NCBI RefSeq assembly: GCF_963677725.1
Contig: NZ_OY782507.1
Span: forward strand, 4,090,501-4,154,500
From: an uncultured Cohaesibacter sp.
GTDB lineage: Bacteria; Pseudomonadota; Alphaproteobacteria; Rhizobiales; Cohaesibacteraceae
DNA length: 64,000 bases
Direction: 5' to 3'
Notes under the pieces: generated by a model
What the model was told of the DNA's origin: nothing
Database searches by the model: none
What the model saw: only the letters and a program-made list of their open reading frames with translations
Shown: positions 44,273 through 53,723 of the stretch, piece by piece
How the letters are laid out: the number at the start of each line of letters is the position of its first letter
How positions within the stretch are numbered: position 1 is the first letter of the stretch
Program-made: the position numbers and the translations under genes

Positions 44273-45436
44273 TCAGGCGTTGGCGTCGGCTTGTGCTTTG
44301 GCTTTTTTGGGGTCCCCTTCCAGCTCTTCGGACTGGGCACGCAGGGTCTTGATCACCGCACCCAGTTTTGGCTGGGGCTGGGTGACAAAAGGCATTGGGC
44401 GGCACAGATCAATGCTCGCCAATCCGATGCGGGCGGTGAGGATACCATTGAGAAGGCCCTCCCCAAGTTTGGCCGACAAGCGGGCAGCCAAGCCGTGGCC
44501 GACAATCTGCTGGATCAGGGTTTCGCCTGCCGCCATGCCGCCTGTAACCGCCAGATGGCCTGCAATATGGCCGGATAGACGGAGCATGGCGATGAAGCCG
44601 GGGCGGTTGCCATAGACTTGGGCAATGGCGCGGACCATCCTTACAGTCTCGATCAGCACCACAAGGATATCAAAGATCGGCCTTGGGCTGAGGGCGGTGA
44701 CAAGTGCCACGCGGCGGGCGGCCTGATGTACCCGATGGGTAGCGGCCTGATCAAGCGGTGGCATCAGGTGGTTCTCGGTCTGGGCGAGAATGTCCTCGGC
44801 GTCAAAAAGATGCGGCAAATCCTGTTTCAGGGCCTGCCTAGCCTTGAAGAGCGAAGGCTGCTTGGCATAAAGCCCCAACATATCGTTGGCAACGCTCATG
44901 GTGTTTTTGCGGTCACCATTGACATGCAGCTCGACGACCTGTGCACGCAGATCCCCCAAATGGGATAGCCGCCGCATAGCGAGATATTCGCGCAAAAGGA
45001 AAAAGAACAGCGACAGGGTCGCAATGGCGACCAAGGCGAGGCCAGCCCAGCCCAGATAGTCCCAGCGGGCAAACAATTCGCGCACCAAATTATCAAGCCA
45101 GAGGCCAAGGGCCATCATGATCACGCCGGACATGGCGCTCCAGAAGAAGGTGCTGAGCGACCAGCCTTTCTTGTGGGCAGGCTTGAAGCTTGGTTCTTCG
45201 AGGGTTTCAAACCGGTCGAAATAATCTTCGCTGTCGGGAATATGATCTGGTGTGAGGGATAGGGTCGCGCCGGTGTCCGGCGTTGGGCGGGCTATGTCAT
45301 CACCATAGGCACCACGATCGAGTTTGACGGCACGCGGCGCGCGGCTGCCCGATTTGGCGCTGCGGTGCGAAGGGCCTGTCGATGGCCCTTTCGGCGGTTG
45401 GTTCGAAGACCCATTTGAAGAATTGTCTTTGGTCAT
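44273..45436 (-). CDS. YcjF family (DUF697/TIGR01620) membrane protein
   Basis: A 387-residue protein of the YcjF/TIGR01620 group. A disordered, Ser/Pro-rich N-terminus (about 1-95) precedes two membrane helices (about 96-118 and 128-148: STFFWSAMSGVIMMALGLWL and LGWAGLALVAIATLSLFFFLL). The DUF697 domain follows at about 240-350 with IETVRMVRAIAQVYGNRPGF and GLAARLSAKLGEGLLNGILTARIGLASIDLCRP. Its start overlaps the ycjX stop by 4 bases (ATGA), the usual ycjX-ycjF pairing. In enterobacteria the pair belongs to the phage-shock/stress regulon; the function is unproven. Confidence 0.9.
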   Translation of the reverse strand: MTKDNSSNGSSNQPPKGPSTGPSHRSAKSGSRAPRAVKLDRGAYGDDIARPTPDTGATLSLTPDHIPDSEDYFDRFETLEEPSFKPAHKKGWSLSTFFWSAMSGVIMMALGLWLDNLVRELFARWDYLGWAGLALVAIATLSLFFFLLREYLAMRRLSHLGDLRAQVVELHVNGDRKNTMSVANDMLGLYAKQPSLFKARQALKQDLPHLFDAEDILAQTENHLMPPLDQAATHRVHQAARRVALVTALSPRPIFDILVVLIETVRMVRAIAQVYGNRPGFIAMLRLSGHIAGHLAVTGGMAAGETLIQQIVGHGLAARLSAKLGEGLLNGILTARIGLASIDLCRPMPFVTQPQPKLGAVIKTLRAQSEELEGDPKKAKAQADANA

Positions 45437-46980
45437 TTCAAAATGTCTCCGAGCAGGAATTCAAGGGCGCGGTCAAGGCGGATATGGGGCAGTGAGCGGG
45501 GCAGTCCTTCGGCGTCAACCTCAAGATGAGGGGGGCGAAAGCGAACGAAACAGAGGGGATCGTGGAACAATTCGTCCTCATCCAGATCTGGCACCGATTG
45601 CGCGGCTTTGTCAGGGTCTGGTCCCCATGGTGCTGCGTGAGTGGATGTATGACCGGGCGGGCGGAAAAACAGATCAGGATTGGCAGGCAAATCGCCGGGG
45701 AAAAGGGCGAACTCGGTCTCTCCGTCAAAATCATCCTCGCCCAGTGTTTCGCCTTCCAGCGGAATGCCGACAAGGGAAGGCAGTTCATCGCCTTCCACTG
45801 TCAGGGTGGCTTCGCGGGTGGCGCGGACGGCGGCAATGGCCATGGTCTGGCAGCTGCCGCCGGAGGATTGCACCCGTTCGGTGGCCCGCTCGACCAGCCG
45901 CGCCAGAATGCGCTCGAGCCGGTCATGGGAGGTGTGGTGGAGATGGTCGGCCTTGGTGGCGGCAAACAGGATCTTGTCGATCCGGCGCGAGACCAGATTG
46001 CGCAGCCAGAAGCGAGAGCCGGGGCGAAAGGCGCGCAGGATCTCGGTGATGGTTTCCTCGAGCTCCGCCAAGGTCTCGGGCCCTTCATTCAAGGCCGCTA
46101 GCAAGTCAATCAGCACGATTTGGCGGTCGAGCCGGGCAAAGTGGTCGCGATAGAAAGGCACGACGATGGCGCTTTTATATTCTTCAAAGCGCCGCTCCAT
46201 CATCGCCCACAGGCTGCGCTTGTCCTTGCTGTAAAGGGCATCGGGCAGGGGGGCGAAGGACAGGGCCGGGCTGTCCTGATATTCGCCGGGCATCAGAAAA
46301 CGCCCCGGAGTCAGCAGGGCATAGGCCCCGCGGGCCTGTTTGGCCGCGGTCAGATAGTCGGTGAATTGTTTGGCTGTGTTGCGGGCCAGGGTTTCCAGAT
46401 AAGGCTCGTCGCCCTGTTCAGGATTGGCGAGATTGGTCGCGATCCCGTCGCAATGGGCAAACCAGTCGCGCGCATGGGGGCTATAAAGGGGTTTTGATGC
46501 CTGCTCGAAGGAGCGGCTCGACCATTCGCGATAGCTGAGCTCCATCAGAGTCAGATCGAGCAGCCATTCACCGGGATAGTCGACAATGTCGATGGCCAGC
46601 CGGTCGGAGCGAAAGGTGCGTTTGAGTGTTTCTTTCGATTGGTAACGCAGGGACAGGCGAACCTGACTGGTCCGCGATGTGGAAACCGGCCAGATACGTC
46701 TGTCGGTCAGGTCGGCAATATGGTCCTCATAGCGAAAGCGCGGCACCAGCTTGTCTGGTTGGGGGGCAATTTCCGCCGATGCAATGCGGCCTGTGGCATG
46801 GGCTTCAAAGCGGGGCAGGCGCCCCCCGTGAATGATGTTGTGCAGAGCAGAGGAAATGAAAATGGTCTTGCCTGCGCGTGCCAGACCGGTCACACCGAGG
46901 CGGACGGACGGTTCGGCCATGTCGCTGGCAAAGTCGGTGAGGTTGGATGCGGCGATGCGCATTTCATCAAAGAATTTCAT
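45433..46980 (-). CDS. YcjX family P-loop NTPase
   Basis: A 515-residue protein of the YcjX (DUF463) family, predicted GTP/ATP-binding. The P-loop is GLARAGKT (residues 32-39), the family's degenerate Walker A, followed by the YREWSSRSFEQASKPLY and APLPDALYSKDKRSLWAMMERRFEEYKS segments and FAATKADHLHHTSHDRLE, where TKAD is the NKxD-like base-recognition motif. The start at 46980 has an AGGG site; a longer in-frame start at 47022 would add 14 residues. It is co-translated with ycjF (4-base overlap). Role likely in envelope stress or membrane homeostasis by association, not demonstrated. Confidence 0.9.
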   Translation of the reverse strand: MKFFDEMRIAASNLTDFASDMAEPSVRLGVTGLARAGKTIFISSALHNIIHGGRLPRFEAHATGRIASAEIAPQPDKLVPRFRYEDHIADLTDRRIWPVSTSRTSQVRLSLRYQSKETLKRTFRSDRLAIDIVDYPGEWLLDLTLMELSYREWSSRSFEQASKPLYSPHARDWFAHCDGIATNLANPEQGDEPYLETLARNTAKQFTDYLTAAKQARGAYALLTPGRFLMPGEYQDSPALSFAPLPDALYSKDKRSLWAMMERRFEEYKSAIVVPFYRDHFARLDRQIVLIDLLAALNEGPETLAELEETITEILRAFRPGSRFWLRNLVSRRIDKILFAATKADHLHHTSHDRLERILARLVERATERVQSSGGSCQTMAIAAVRATREATLTVEGDELPSLVGIPLEGETLGEDDFDGETEFALFPGDLPANPDLFFRPPGHTSTHAAPWGPDPDKAAQSVPDLDEDELFHDPLCFVRFRPPHLEVDAEGLPRSLPHIRLDRALEFLLGDILK

Positions 46981-47095
46981 ATGCCCTGCCTGATCTTGAG
47001 CGGCGTCTTGTCTGACAAGCATGTAGGCACACAGAGGCGCAAATGCAAATAGGCATCACCACCAGAATGGCTAGAAAACGGGACCTGTGGGTCTC

Positions 47096-47665
47096 TTAGC
47101 GGCGAAAGAAGGTCGGCGCGGGGTTTTCGACCAGATGCTCTTCATCGCCGTTTTCGAGGTCGCGGGGCTTGATGAAATCGACCAAATGGCCGCTGCCGGG
47201 CGTCACCGCGTCCCAAGTGTCGGTGTCAAAATCCAGTACGGCGAGAGCGCCGGTTGGATATTTCTCTTGCATATTGGTGATGAGGGTCGCATCGCCTTGT
47301 CCCGCCAGTCGAACCGCGACATCCTGCAGGCCGCTATTGTGACCGACCAGCATCAGATTGCGGCTCTCTCTGACATGTCGGCGCAGTAGCACCAGATAAT
47401 CCGGTATATTGCCTTCATATAGGGCATCAAGCAGGCTGAGGCTGATATTGCCTGTAAGGCCGGGAAGGATGCCCGCCAGTGTTTCCTTGGTTCGCTTGGC
47501 GGTGGAGCATAGGATCCGGTCTGGTTGATAGCCGCGCGCCTCTATGGCACGGCCAATTTTGAGCGCATCCTTGCGGCCTCTTTTGTTCAGTGGCCGGTCA
47601 AAGTCATGCAGCGAGGGATCGGACCAGGAGGATTTTGCATGGCGAAGCAAATAGAGGCGGATCAT
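47096..47665 (-). CDS. sixA: Histidine phosphatase SixA family protein
   Basis: A 189-residue histidine-acid phosphatase superfamily protein. The catalytic RHA motif is Arg8-His9 in MIRLYLLRHAKSSWSD, followed by DFDRPLNKRGRKDALKIG, ILCSTAKRTKETL and a late NLMLVGHNSGLQDVAV containing the second catalytic His. In E. coli SixA removes phosphate from Hpt domains of hybrid kinases or from the nitrogen PTS protein NPr. This links loosely to the orphan Hpt gene 8 kb away, with no direct evidence. The ATG at 47665 has an AAGGAA site; the longer start at 47779 would overlap a different promoter region. Confidence 0.88.
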   Translation of the reverse strand: MIRLYLLRHAKSSWSDPSLHDFDRPLNKRGRKDALKIGRAIEARGYQPDRILCSTAKRTKETLAGILPGLTGNISLSLLDALYEGNIPDYLVLLRRHVRESRNLMLVGHNSGLQDVAVRLAGQGDATLITNMQEKYPTGALAVLDFDTDTWDAVTPGSGHLVDFIKPRDLENGDEEHLVENPAPTFFRR

Positions 47666-47916
47666 TTGTTGGTTCCTTTGGTCCTGTCTGGCAGCAAGTA
47701 GGGGCATGGCTTGTTTGGTCTTTTGGCGGCCTTGTCGCAGATTCCGACAGACTTGTGCAAACCGCCTTTGTTGGCACAATCGGCGCTGGCTTCAAGGGAA
47801 TGTCGGCTTTATCGTTCTGCCATTCCCTGCCAAGGTTCCCGTTCGTGCGAGCCTGTCCATAACAGTATCGGGGCTGCTCCGGATGCGGCCATTCTATCGC
47901 AACAGGCTACATTTTC

Positions 47917-49209
47917 ATGACAGAGCACCACTATATCGACAGCTATTATCGCGACACCAAAATCGATGCGGCCTTTTATGCGCCGATGGAAGGCGAACAA
48001 GCGGCAGATGTGTGTGTCATTGGTGGTGGTCTGGCGGGACTGACAGCCGCGCGGGAGCTGGCCAAGGCTGGCAAATCTGTCCTTCTGGTGGAAGGGCAAC
48101 GGATCGGCTGGGGGGCTTCGGGCCGCAATGGGGGCTTTGTCTCCAATGGCTATGCCGAGGGGATTGAGGTGCTTGAGAACAAGCTGGGTCCGGAGCATGC
48201 CAAGGCTCTGTTTGATCTCTCGGTGATGGGCACCGACTATGTGCGCAACACAATCGAGGCTTTGCAGCCCCCCGGAGTTAAGCCGAAAAAGGGCTGGCTG
48301 CGGGTGTTGCGGTATGACAATGAAGACCAGTTGCGCCGCTCTGCGGATCATATGAAGGAACAATATGGCGCAAATTTTGGCGTCTGGACCACCGAGCAGG
48401 TGCGCGACAGTCTGGTGACTGAAAGCTATTTTCAGGGGCTGAATGACCCCACTGCCTTTCATATTCAACCGTTGAATTATGCCTTGGCTCTGGCGGCTGA
48501 CATTGTCGCTCTGGGCGGCCGGATCCAGGAGGCTAACCCTGCGCGGGCTTTGGAGCGCTCGGCTGGGGGCTGGATGGTCTCATGCGAGAATGGGGCAAAG
48601 GTGAGGGCCGGTGCGGTGCTGTTATGTGGCAGCGCCTATATGCATGATCTATATCCCAGGCTTGAGCGGGCGGTTCTGCCGGTGGCGACCTATGTGATCA
48701 CGTCGGAAAAGATGCCAGAGCAACTGGCCGAGGCGATCCGTTATGAGGGCTGCATTGGCGACACGCGCCGGGCGGGTGATTATTATCGGCTGGTTGAGGA
48801 TGGGGCGCGGCTTTTGTGGGGGGGACGCATCACAACACGCCGCTCGGAGCCGAAGGCCCTAGCCGACATGCTGAAAAAAGACATTCTGGCGATCTATCCG
48901 CAATTGGGGGATTTCAAAATCGACCATGCGTGGTCTGGATTGATGGGCTATTGCGTTCATAAAATGCCGATCCTGAAGGAAATGGAGCCCGGTTTATGGG
49001 CCGCGACCGGGACGGGCGGGCATGGACTGAATGCCACCGCGACCATTGGGGTTGTGGCCGCAGAGGGCATTACCGGCAAGTCGGATCGCTACAGGCTGTT
49101 TGAGCCTTTCACCGCCCAGTGGGGTGGTGGGCCGATTGGTCGGATTGCCACGCAATTGGCCTATTGGGGGCTGCAATTGCAGGATCTGTGGGAAGAGAAG
49201 CGCGGATGA
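47917..49209 (+). CDS. FAD-dependent oxidoreductase (DadA/PuuB-like)
   Basis: A 430-residue protein of the D-amino acid/gamma-glutamylputrescine oxidase family. The dinucleotide-binding motif is VCVIGGGLAGLTAARELAK (residues 33-51), followed by the GRNGGFVSNGY active-site loop. A late GGHGLNATATIGVVAAEGITGK FAD-contact segment is also present. These enzymes oxidise amines or D-amino acids with FAD, giving imine and usually hydrogen peroxide. No polyamine gene set is adjacent, so the substrate is unknown. It is divergent from sixA and convergent with moxR. Length is normal. Confidence 0.88.
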   Translation: MTEHHYIDSYYRDTKIDAAFYAPMEGEQAADVCVIGGGLAGLTAARELAKAGKSVLLVEGQRIGWGASGRNGGFVSNGYAEGIEVLENKLGPEHAKALFDLSVMGTDYVRNTIEALQPPGVKPKKGWLRVLRYDNEDQLRRSADHMKEQYGANFGVWTTEQVRDSLVTESYFQGLNDPTAFHIQPLNYALALAADIVALGGRIQEANPARALERSAGGWMVSCENGAKVRAGAVLLCGSAYMHDLYPRLERAVLPVATYVITSEKMPEQLAEAIRYEGCIGDTRRAGDYYRLVEDGARLLWGGRITTRRSEPKALADMLKKDILAIYPQLGDFKIDHAWSGLMGYCVHKMPILKEMEPGLWAATGTGGHGLNATATIGVVAAEGITGKSDRYRLFEPFTAQWGGGPIGRIATQLAYWGLQLQDLWEEKRG

Positions 49210-49242
49210 GGTCCGCGCTCGCTGGCACTCACACTGGATGTC

Positions 49243-50085
49243 TTATCGCTGGCCGCGCGCCATGAGGGCGAGGCGCTGGAAAAGGTGGACATCCTGCTCA
49301 TTCTTGAGCAAGGCCCCATGCAGGGGTGGGATGACTTTGGTCGCGTCTGCCTCGCGCAGGGTTTCCAGATCGATATCCTCATTGAGCAACAGCTTGATCC
49401 AATCGAGCAATTCCGAGGTGGAGGGCTTTTTCTTCAGCCCCGGCACATCACGCACGGAGAAGAAGGTGGAGAGTGCCTGATTGAGCAGGCGGCCTTTGAT
49501 TCCCGGATAATGGACCTCGACAATCTCGCGCATCGTTTCCTCATCGGGGAACTTGATATAATGGAAGAAGCAACGGCGCAGGAAGGCGTCGGGCAGTTCC
49601 TTTTCATTGTTCGAGGTGATCAGAATGATCGGCCGCTGTTTGGCCTTGACCAGTTCGCCGGTCTCATAGACATGGAATTCCATTCGGTCGAGTTCCTGCA
49701 ACAGATCGTTGGGAAACTCGATATCGGCCTTGTCGATTTCGTCGATCAGCAGCACGGGGCGTTTGTCGGAGACAAAGGCCTCCCAGACCTTACCGCGGCG
49801 GATATAATTGGCAATGTCCTTGACGCGTTTATCGCCCAGCTGACTGTCCCGCAGACGGGAGACAGCGTCATATTCATACAAACCCTGCTGCGCCTTGGTG
49901 GTCGACTTGATGTTCCATTCGATCATCGGAGCGTCGAGCGCTGTGGCGATTTCGCGGGCCAGCACGGTCTTGCCTGTGCCAGGTTCCCCTTTCACCAGAA
50001 GTGGGCGCTCCAGGGTGATCGCGGCATTGACCGCAATGCGCAGATCCTCGGTCGCGACATAATTGGACGTGCCTTCAAATCGCAT
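49243..50085 (-). CDS. MoxR family AAA+ ATPase
   Basis: A 280-residue ATPase with Walker A GEPGTGKT (residues 33-40), Walker B VLLIDEIDKAD, sensor 1 in IILITSNNEKELPDAFLRRCFFHY and an arginine-finger-type loop. MoxR proteins act with VWA-domain partners to activate or assemble metalloenzymes and other complexes; the CoxE-like VWA gene lies about 5 kb away on the same strand. The start has an AAGGGAA site. It is the last gene before the flagellar cluster and points away from it. Confidence 0.9.
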   Translation of the reverse strand: MRFEGTSNYVATEDLRIAVNAAITLERPLLVKGEPGTGKTVLAREIATALDAPMIEWNIKSTTKAQQGLYEYDAVSRLRDSQLGDKRVKDIANYIRRGKVWEAFVSDKRPVLLIDEIDKADIEFPNDLLQELDRMEFHVYETGELVKAKQRPIILITSNNEKELPDAFLRRCFFHYIKFPDEETMREIVEVHYPGIKGRLLNQALSTFFSVRDVPGLKKKPSTSELLDWIKLLLNEDIDLETLREADATKVIPPLHGALLKNEQDVHLFQRLALMARGQR

Positions 50086-50302
50086 GCTTTGTTCCCTTGC
50101 TGAGTTTTTGTCTGTTTCAGGCCTTCATATCGTCCTGTCCCATGGAACGGACTATCGCGATCAAGATCGGGCGGCGCAATGGGAAATTGGGCGATAGGGG
50201 ACGATATCACGCGGACCGTGCGGGCGGTCATAGGGCAGCAATGGTCCATGCAGGCGGGCAAAAAATGCCGCTTTGGGTTTGATGGCGGCGTTTATTACCT
50301 GC

Positions 50303-50317
50303 TTAACAAGTGGTTAA
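50303..50317 (+). promoter_or_regulatory. CtrA-type binding box upstream of flgE
   Basis: TTAA-CAAGTGG-TTAA has the exact TTAA-N7-TTAA spacing of CtrA boxes of alphaproteobacteria. It is 47 bases upstream of the sigma-54-type promoter. Placement and form suggest cell-cycle control of the hook operon; no binding is demonstrated. Confidence 0.55.
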
Positions 50318-50363
50318 ATTTTGTAATTACCTGAAATTTAAGGATAAATTCTGTTTTCCGAAT

Positions 50364-50379
50364 TGGCCCATTTCTTGCT
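50364..50379 (+). promoter_or_regulatory. Sigma-54-type promoter of the flgEKL operon
   Basis: TGGCCC-N5-TTGCT with the two invariant GG (50365-50366) and GC (50377-50378) separated by exactly 10 bases, matching the -24/-12 class. The ATG of flgE is 46 bases after the GC, giving a short plausible leader. Confidence 0.7.
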
Positions 50380-50424
50380 CTTTAGATTGGCAATCTGATT
50401 TGTACCTGTTCAAAGGGAAGTACC

Positions 50425-51777
50425 ATGAGTCTTTATTCGGCGCTTACAACCTCTGTTGCGGGCATGGCTGCGCAATCCAAGTCGATGCAGAATATTTCCG
50501 GTAATATCGCCAACACCTCGACGGTTGGCTACAAGCGAGTCGATACCGCTTTCGTGGATCTCGTCAGCAACTTCACTTCAAACAAGTCGGCACAGTCTTC
50601 CGGGTCGGTCATGACAAGCTCCCGTCAGACCAACACCGTGTCCGGTCCGATTGGATCGTCTGATACCTCGACCCACATGTCGATCAGTGGTGATGGCTAT
50701 TTCGTCGTTTACGAGAAAATTGGTGAGACTGATGGGGTGCCGATTTTCGATGGCACACCGATGTATACCCGTCGTGGTGACTTTACCCTTGATGAAGACG
50801 GCTATTTCGTCAACGAGGCCGGGTACTATCTGGCTGTGATCGAGCTCGATGATGCGACCGGCAACCCGGTCAGCTCCGTGCCGCAGCCTGCGACCTTTGA
50901 AGAGGGGTTTATGGCCGCCGAAGCGACCACCACCATTGATTATTCCGGCAACCTTCCAGCCGTGCCGTCCACCACCGATGTCAATGGTTCCATGATAACG
51001 CCCGGCACTGGCTATACCGTGAATCCGACTGTGGCGGGCGCCGGTGTTGTGCAGGCGCAGGATGAAAGCCAGTTCCTGTCCCAGACGATTTCCGGTGGTG
51101 CCATCACCACGTATATCGCCAATGGTGAGAATGCATCCCTGCAACTGCGTTGGGGCAAGATTTCCGACACACCTGATACATGGAACTTGTATTACAAATC
51201 GGATTCCACTGCCACCGGCACCGCAACCAAGTGGACCAATGTCGGTCAGAATTACACGTTTGACAGCACCGGTGCGATGACTGCGCCGACGTCCAACGTG
51301 ACCATCAGCGGTTTGACGATTGATGGCATTGCGCTTGGCAATATCGTGCTTGATCATGGCGGCAATGGCATCACGGCCTTTGCCACCCAGACCGGTGTGG
51401 CCAACATGAACCTGTCGCAGGATGGGGCTGCTGCCGGTGAGCTGACCAATATCAGCATCGACACGGCAGGCCATGTGGTGGCCAACTATTCGAACGGCAA
51501 ATCGAGTAATATGGCAGAAATTATTCTCGCATCTTTTGACGGTGACAACTATCTGGCCCGTGAAAGTGGTGGTGCTTTCCGCGCAACGGAAGATTCCGGT
51601 GAAGCTATTCTGGGTGCCACGGGGTCCATTCGTGGCTCATCGCTGGAATCGTCCAACGTCGATATCGCCGATGAATTCTCGAAAATGATTGTTTCTCAGC
51701 AGGCCTACACGGCCAACACCCGTGTGTTGTCGACTGCGCGCGACATGCTCAGCGAAGTGATGCAGGTCATTCGCTAA
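50425..51777 (+). CDS. flgE: Flagellar hook protein FlgE
   Basis: A 450-residue hook subunit. The N-terminal flagellar rod/hook motif SALTTSVAGMAAQSKSMQN is followed by ISGNIANTSTVGYKR (residues 24-38). The C-terminal conserved helix ends QQAYTANTRVLSTARDMLSEVMQVIR, as in all FlgE proteins. The middle is beta-rich with repeats of Gly/Thr-rich loops. It lies first in a flgE-flgK-flgL unit and has an AGGGAAG site. The upstream CtrA box and sigma-54-type promoter resemble the Caulobacter class III hook gene control. Confidence 0.95.
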   Translation: MSLYSALTTSVAGMAAQSKSMQNISGNIANTSTVGYKRVDTAFVDLVSNFTSNKSAQSSGSVMTSSRQTNTVSGPIGSSDTSTHMSISGDGYFVVYEKIGETDGVPIFDGTPMYTRRGDFTLDEDGYFVNEAGYYLAVIELDDATGNPVSSVPQPATFEEGFMAAEATTTIDYSGNLPAVPSTTDVNGSMITPGTGYTVNPTVAGAGVVQAQDESQFLSQTISGGAITTYIANGENASLQLRWGKISDTPDTWNLYYKSDSTATGTATKWTNVGQNYTFDSTGAMTAPTSNVTISGLTIDGIALGNIVLDHGGNGITAFATQTGVANMNLSQDGAAAGELTNISIDTAGHVVANYSNGKSSNMAEIILASFDGDNYLARESGGAFRATEDSGEAILGATGSIRGSSLESSNVDIADEFSKMIVSQQAYTANTRVLSTARDMLSEVMQVIR

Positions 51778-51850
51778 TCAATGATTGAGCCGGTCGCATG
51801 CTCTTGAAGCGGCGGCCGGCCTTCCCTTTTTGTGAGTTGGAGATTGGTTT

Positions 51851-53707
51851 ATGGGTCTGGGACAGGCACTTTCGATAGCGTCATCCGGTTTGCGCACGAC
51901 CAATCGTGAGCTGGAGATCACTGCTTCCAACATCACAAATGCCAATACGCCGGGTTATACCCGCAAGGTCTCCAATCGTGAAGACGTGACCGTTAATGGC
52001 ACTGTGACAGCGGTCATTGGCACCACTGTTCAGCGGACGATTGACGAGGTTGCCCAGAAACAGCTCTGGACCGAAACGGCTGCCAGCAACTATACCAGCG
52101 TCATGGCCGACTATCTCGGTCAGGTGGATGCCACCATGGGCCAGCCGGGTGGTCCCAATGCGCTTGACACCTTGCTCAATGCTTTCTCTAGCGCTCTGCA
52201 AACGCTTCAGACTTCGCCCGATGATGCGGCAAGCCGTCTTGATGTGCTCAATGATGCAGCGATCCTTGCGCAGAAAATCAATCAATCCGCAGACAAGGTG
52301 CAGTCGCTGCGTCAGGATTCCGAATTTGCCATCGAGAGCGCCATCGATGGCATGAACCAGTTGCTCCGGGATATTCAGGATATCGACGGGCGCATTCAGG
52401 AAATGACCCTCAATCATATTGAGCCGGTTGGCATGATGGATCAGCGCGACGCGTTGATCAGTCAATTGTCGGAGCTGGTGCCGTTGCGGGTTGATGATGC
52501 GCCGAACAATTCTGTCCATATCTCGCTGGAGAATGGCATCTCGATCTATGATCAGACTGCCTCTCAGTTTGAATTTGATGCTTATGGCACGATCAGCGCT
52601 GAAACCAAGCGCGATGGTGGTGCCGGGCAGGACCTTTTGGGCAAAATCAGTCTGGTTTCGCAGGGTGGTACACGCCATGACTTGACCGATACGGGCGGCT
52701 TTGAAGGCGGCAAGATCGGTGCGTTGCTGGAACTGCGCGACGAAATTTTGGTTGAGACCCAGAACCAGCTCGACAGTCTTGCCGATGGTCTGGCAGACGC
52801 CTTTGCCAAATATGATGTGGAGGGGACTGCTGTCACCGCTGGTGCGCAAGATGGCTTTGATGTCGACTTGTCCAACCTTCAGTCGGGCGATGAATTCACG
52901 CTGACCTATCAGGATGTGAGCACGGGGAAAACCAATGTGGTGACCTTTGTGCGGGTGGATTCAGCGACGTCTCTGCCGCTGGGTGATGATGTGACTGCGC
53001 GCAGTGATGACAGCGTTGTCGGGATTGATTTTTCCGGTGGCATGGCGAGTGTGGCAAGCCAGATCCAGACCGCCCTGGGTGGTTCCTTCACAGTGAGCAA
53101 TCCGTCGGGTAGCAGCATCCGTATTCTCGACGATGGCGCTGCCAATACGGTTGATCTTACCGCGCTGGATGCCCGCATGACCTCGACAGGCTTGCAGGAT
53201 CAGGCGGGAGCCTTGCCGTTCTTTGTTGATGGGGGCGCGGGGCCTGGGCTTTATAGCGGCAGTGTCGATGGCATGACCCAGCAAACGGGTTTTGCATCGC
53301 GCATTCAGGTCAACGCGGGTCTGATGGCCGATCCGTCATTGTTGGTCAAGTATAGTGCCGGGGTTGGAGATTCCGATCAGACGCGTCCAAACGCTCTTTA
53401 TGATGCGTTGAGCGACACTGAGCTGGAATTCAATCTGAAAGATGGTGGCGCACCGGTCACCATGAGCGTGGATGAATATGCCCGCGAAGTGATTGCCTAT
53501 CAGGCTCAGCAATCTTCCACTGCCCAGACCCGCAATGAGGGACAGAAGATCGTCATGAGCAATGTCATGGCGCGCTATGAAGAGGGGTCGAAGGTCGATA
53601 TCGATACCGAACTTGCCCACTTGCTGGAATTGCAAACTGCCTATACCGCCAATGCCCGTGTGATGACCGCCGTCAAGGAGATGATGGACTCCTTGATGAA
53701 CATTTAG
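51851..53707 (+). CDS. flgK: Flagellar hook-associated protein FlgK
   Basis: A 618-residue hook-filament junction protein. N-terminal LGQALSIASSGLRTTNRELEI and NITNANTPGYTRKV (about residues 27-40) and the C-terminal helix ELAHLLELQTAYTANARVMTAVKEMMDSLMNI are the FlgK hallmarks. It caps the hook and joins it to the filament with FlgL. It starts 73 bases after flgE, in the same transcription unit. Length is within the usual 450-650 range. Confidence 0.95.
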   Translation: MGLGQALSIASSGLRTTNRELEITASNITNANTPGYTRKVSNREDVTVNGTVTAVIGTTVQRTIDEVAQKQLWTETAASNYTSVMADYLGQVDATMGQPGGPNALDTLLNAFSSALQTLQTSPDDAASRLDVLNDAAILAQKINQSADKVQSLRQDSEFAIESAIDGMNQLLRDIQDIDGRIQEMTLNHIEPVGMMDQRDALISQLSELVPLRVDDAPNNSVHISLENGISIYDQTASQFEFDAYGTISAETKRDGGAGQDLLGKISLVSQGGTRHDLTDTGGFEGGKIGALLELRDEILVETQNQLDSLADGLADAFAKYDVEGTAVTAGAQDGFDVDLSNLQSGDEFTLTYQDVSTGKTNVVTFVRVDSATSLPLGDDVTARSDDSVVGIDFSGGMASVASQIQTALGGSFTVSNPSGSSIRILDDGAANTVDLTALDARMTSTGLQDQAGALPFFVDGGAGPGLYSGSVDGMTQQTGFASRIQVNAGLMADPSLLVKYSAGVGDSDQTRPNALYDALSDTELEFNLKDGGAPVTMSVDEYAREVIAYQAQQSSTAQTRNEGQKIVMSNVMARYEEGSKVDIDTELAHLLELQTAYTANARVMTAVKEMMDSLMNI

Positions 53708-53723
53708 GAAATGAGACACGAAG

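Larger units (their letters stand above)
50086..50424 (+). other. Divergent intergenic region with flagellar hook promoter
   Basis: About 340 bases separate moxR and flgE. The half near flgE contains a CtrA-type box and a sigma-54-type promoter (listed separately) plus an AGGGAAGTACC ribosome binding site. The half near moxR shows no distinct feature. Confidence 0.6.
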
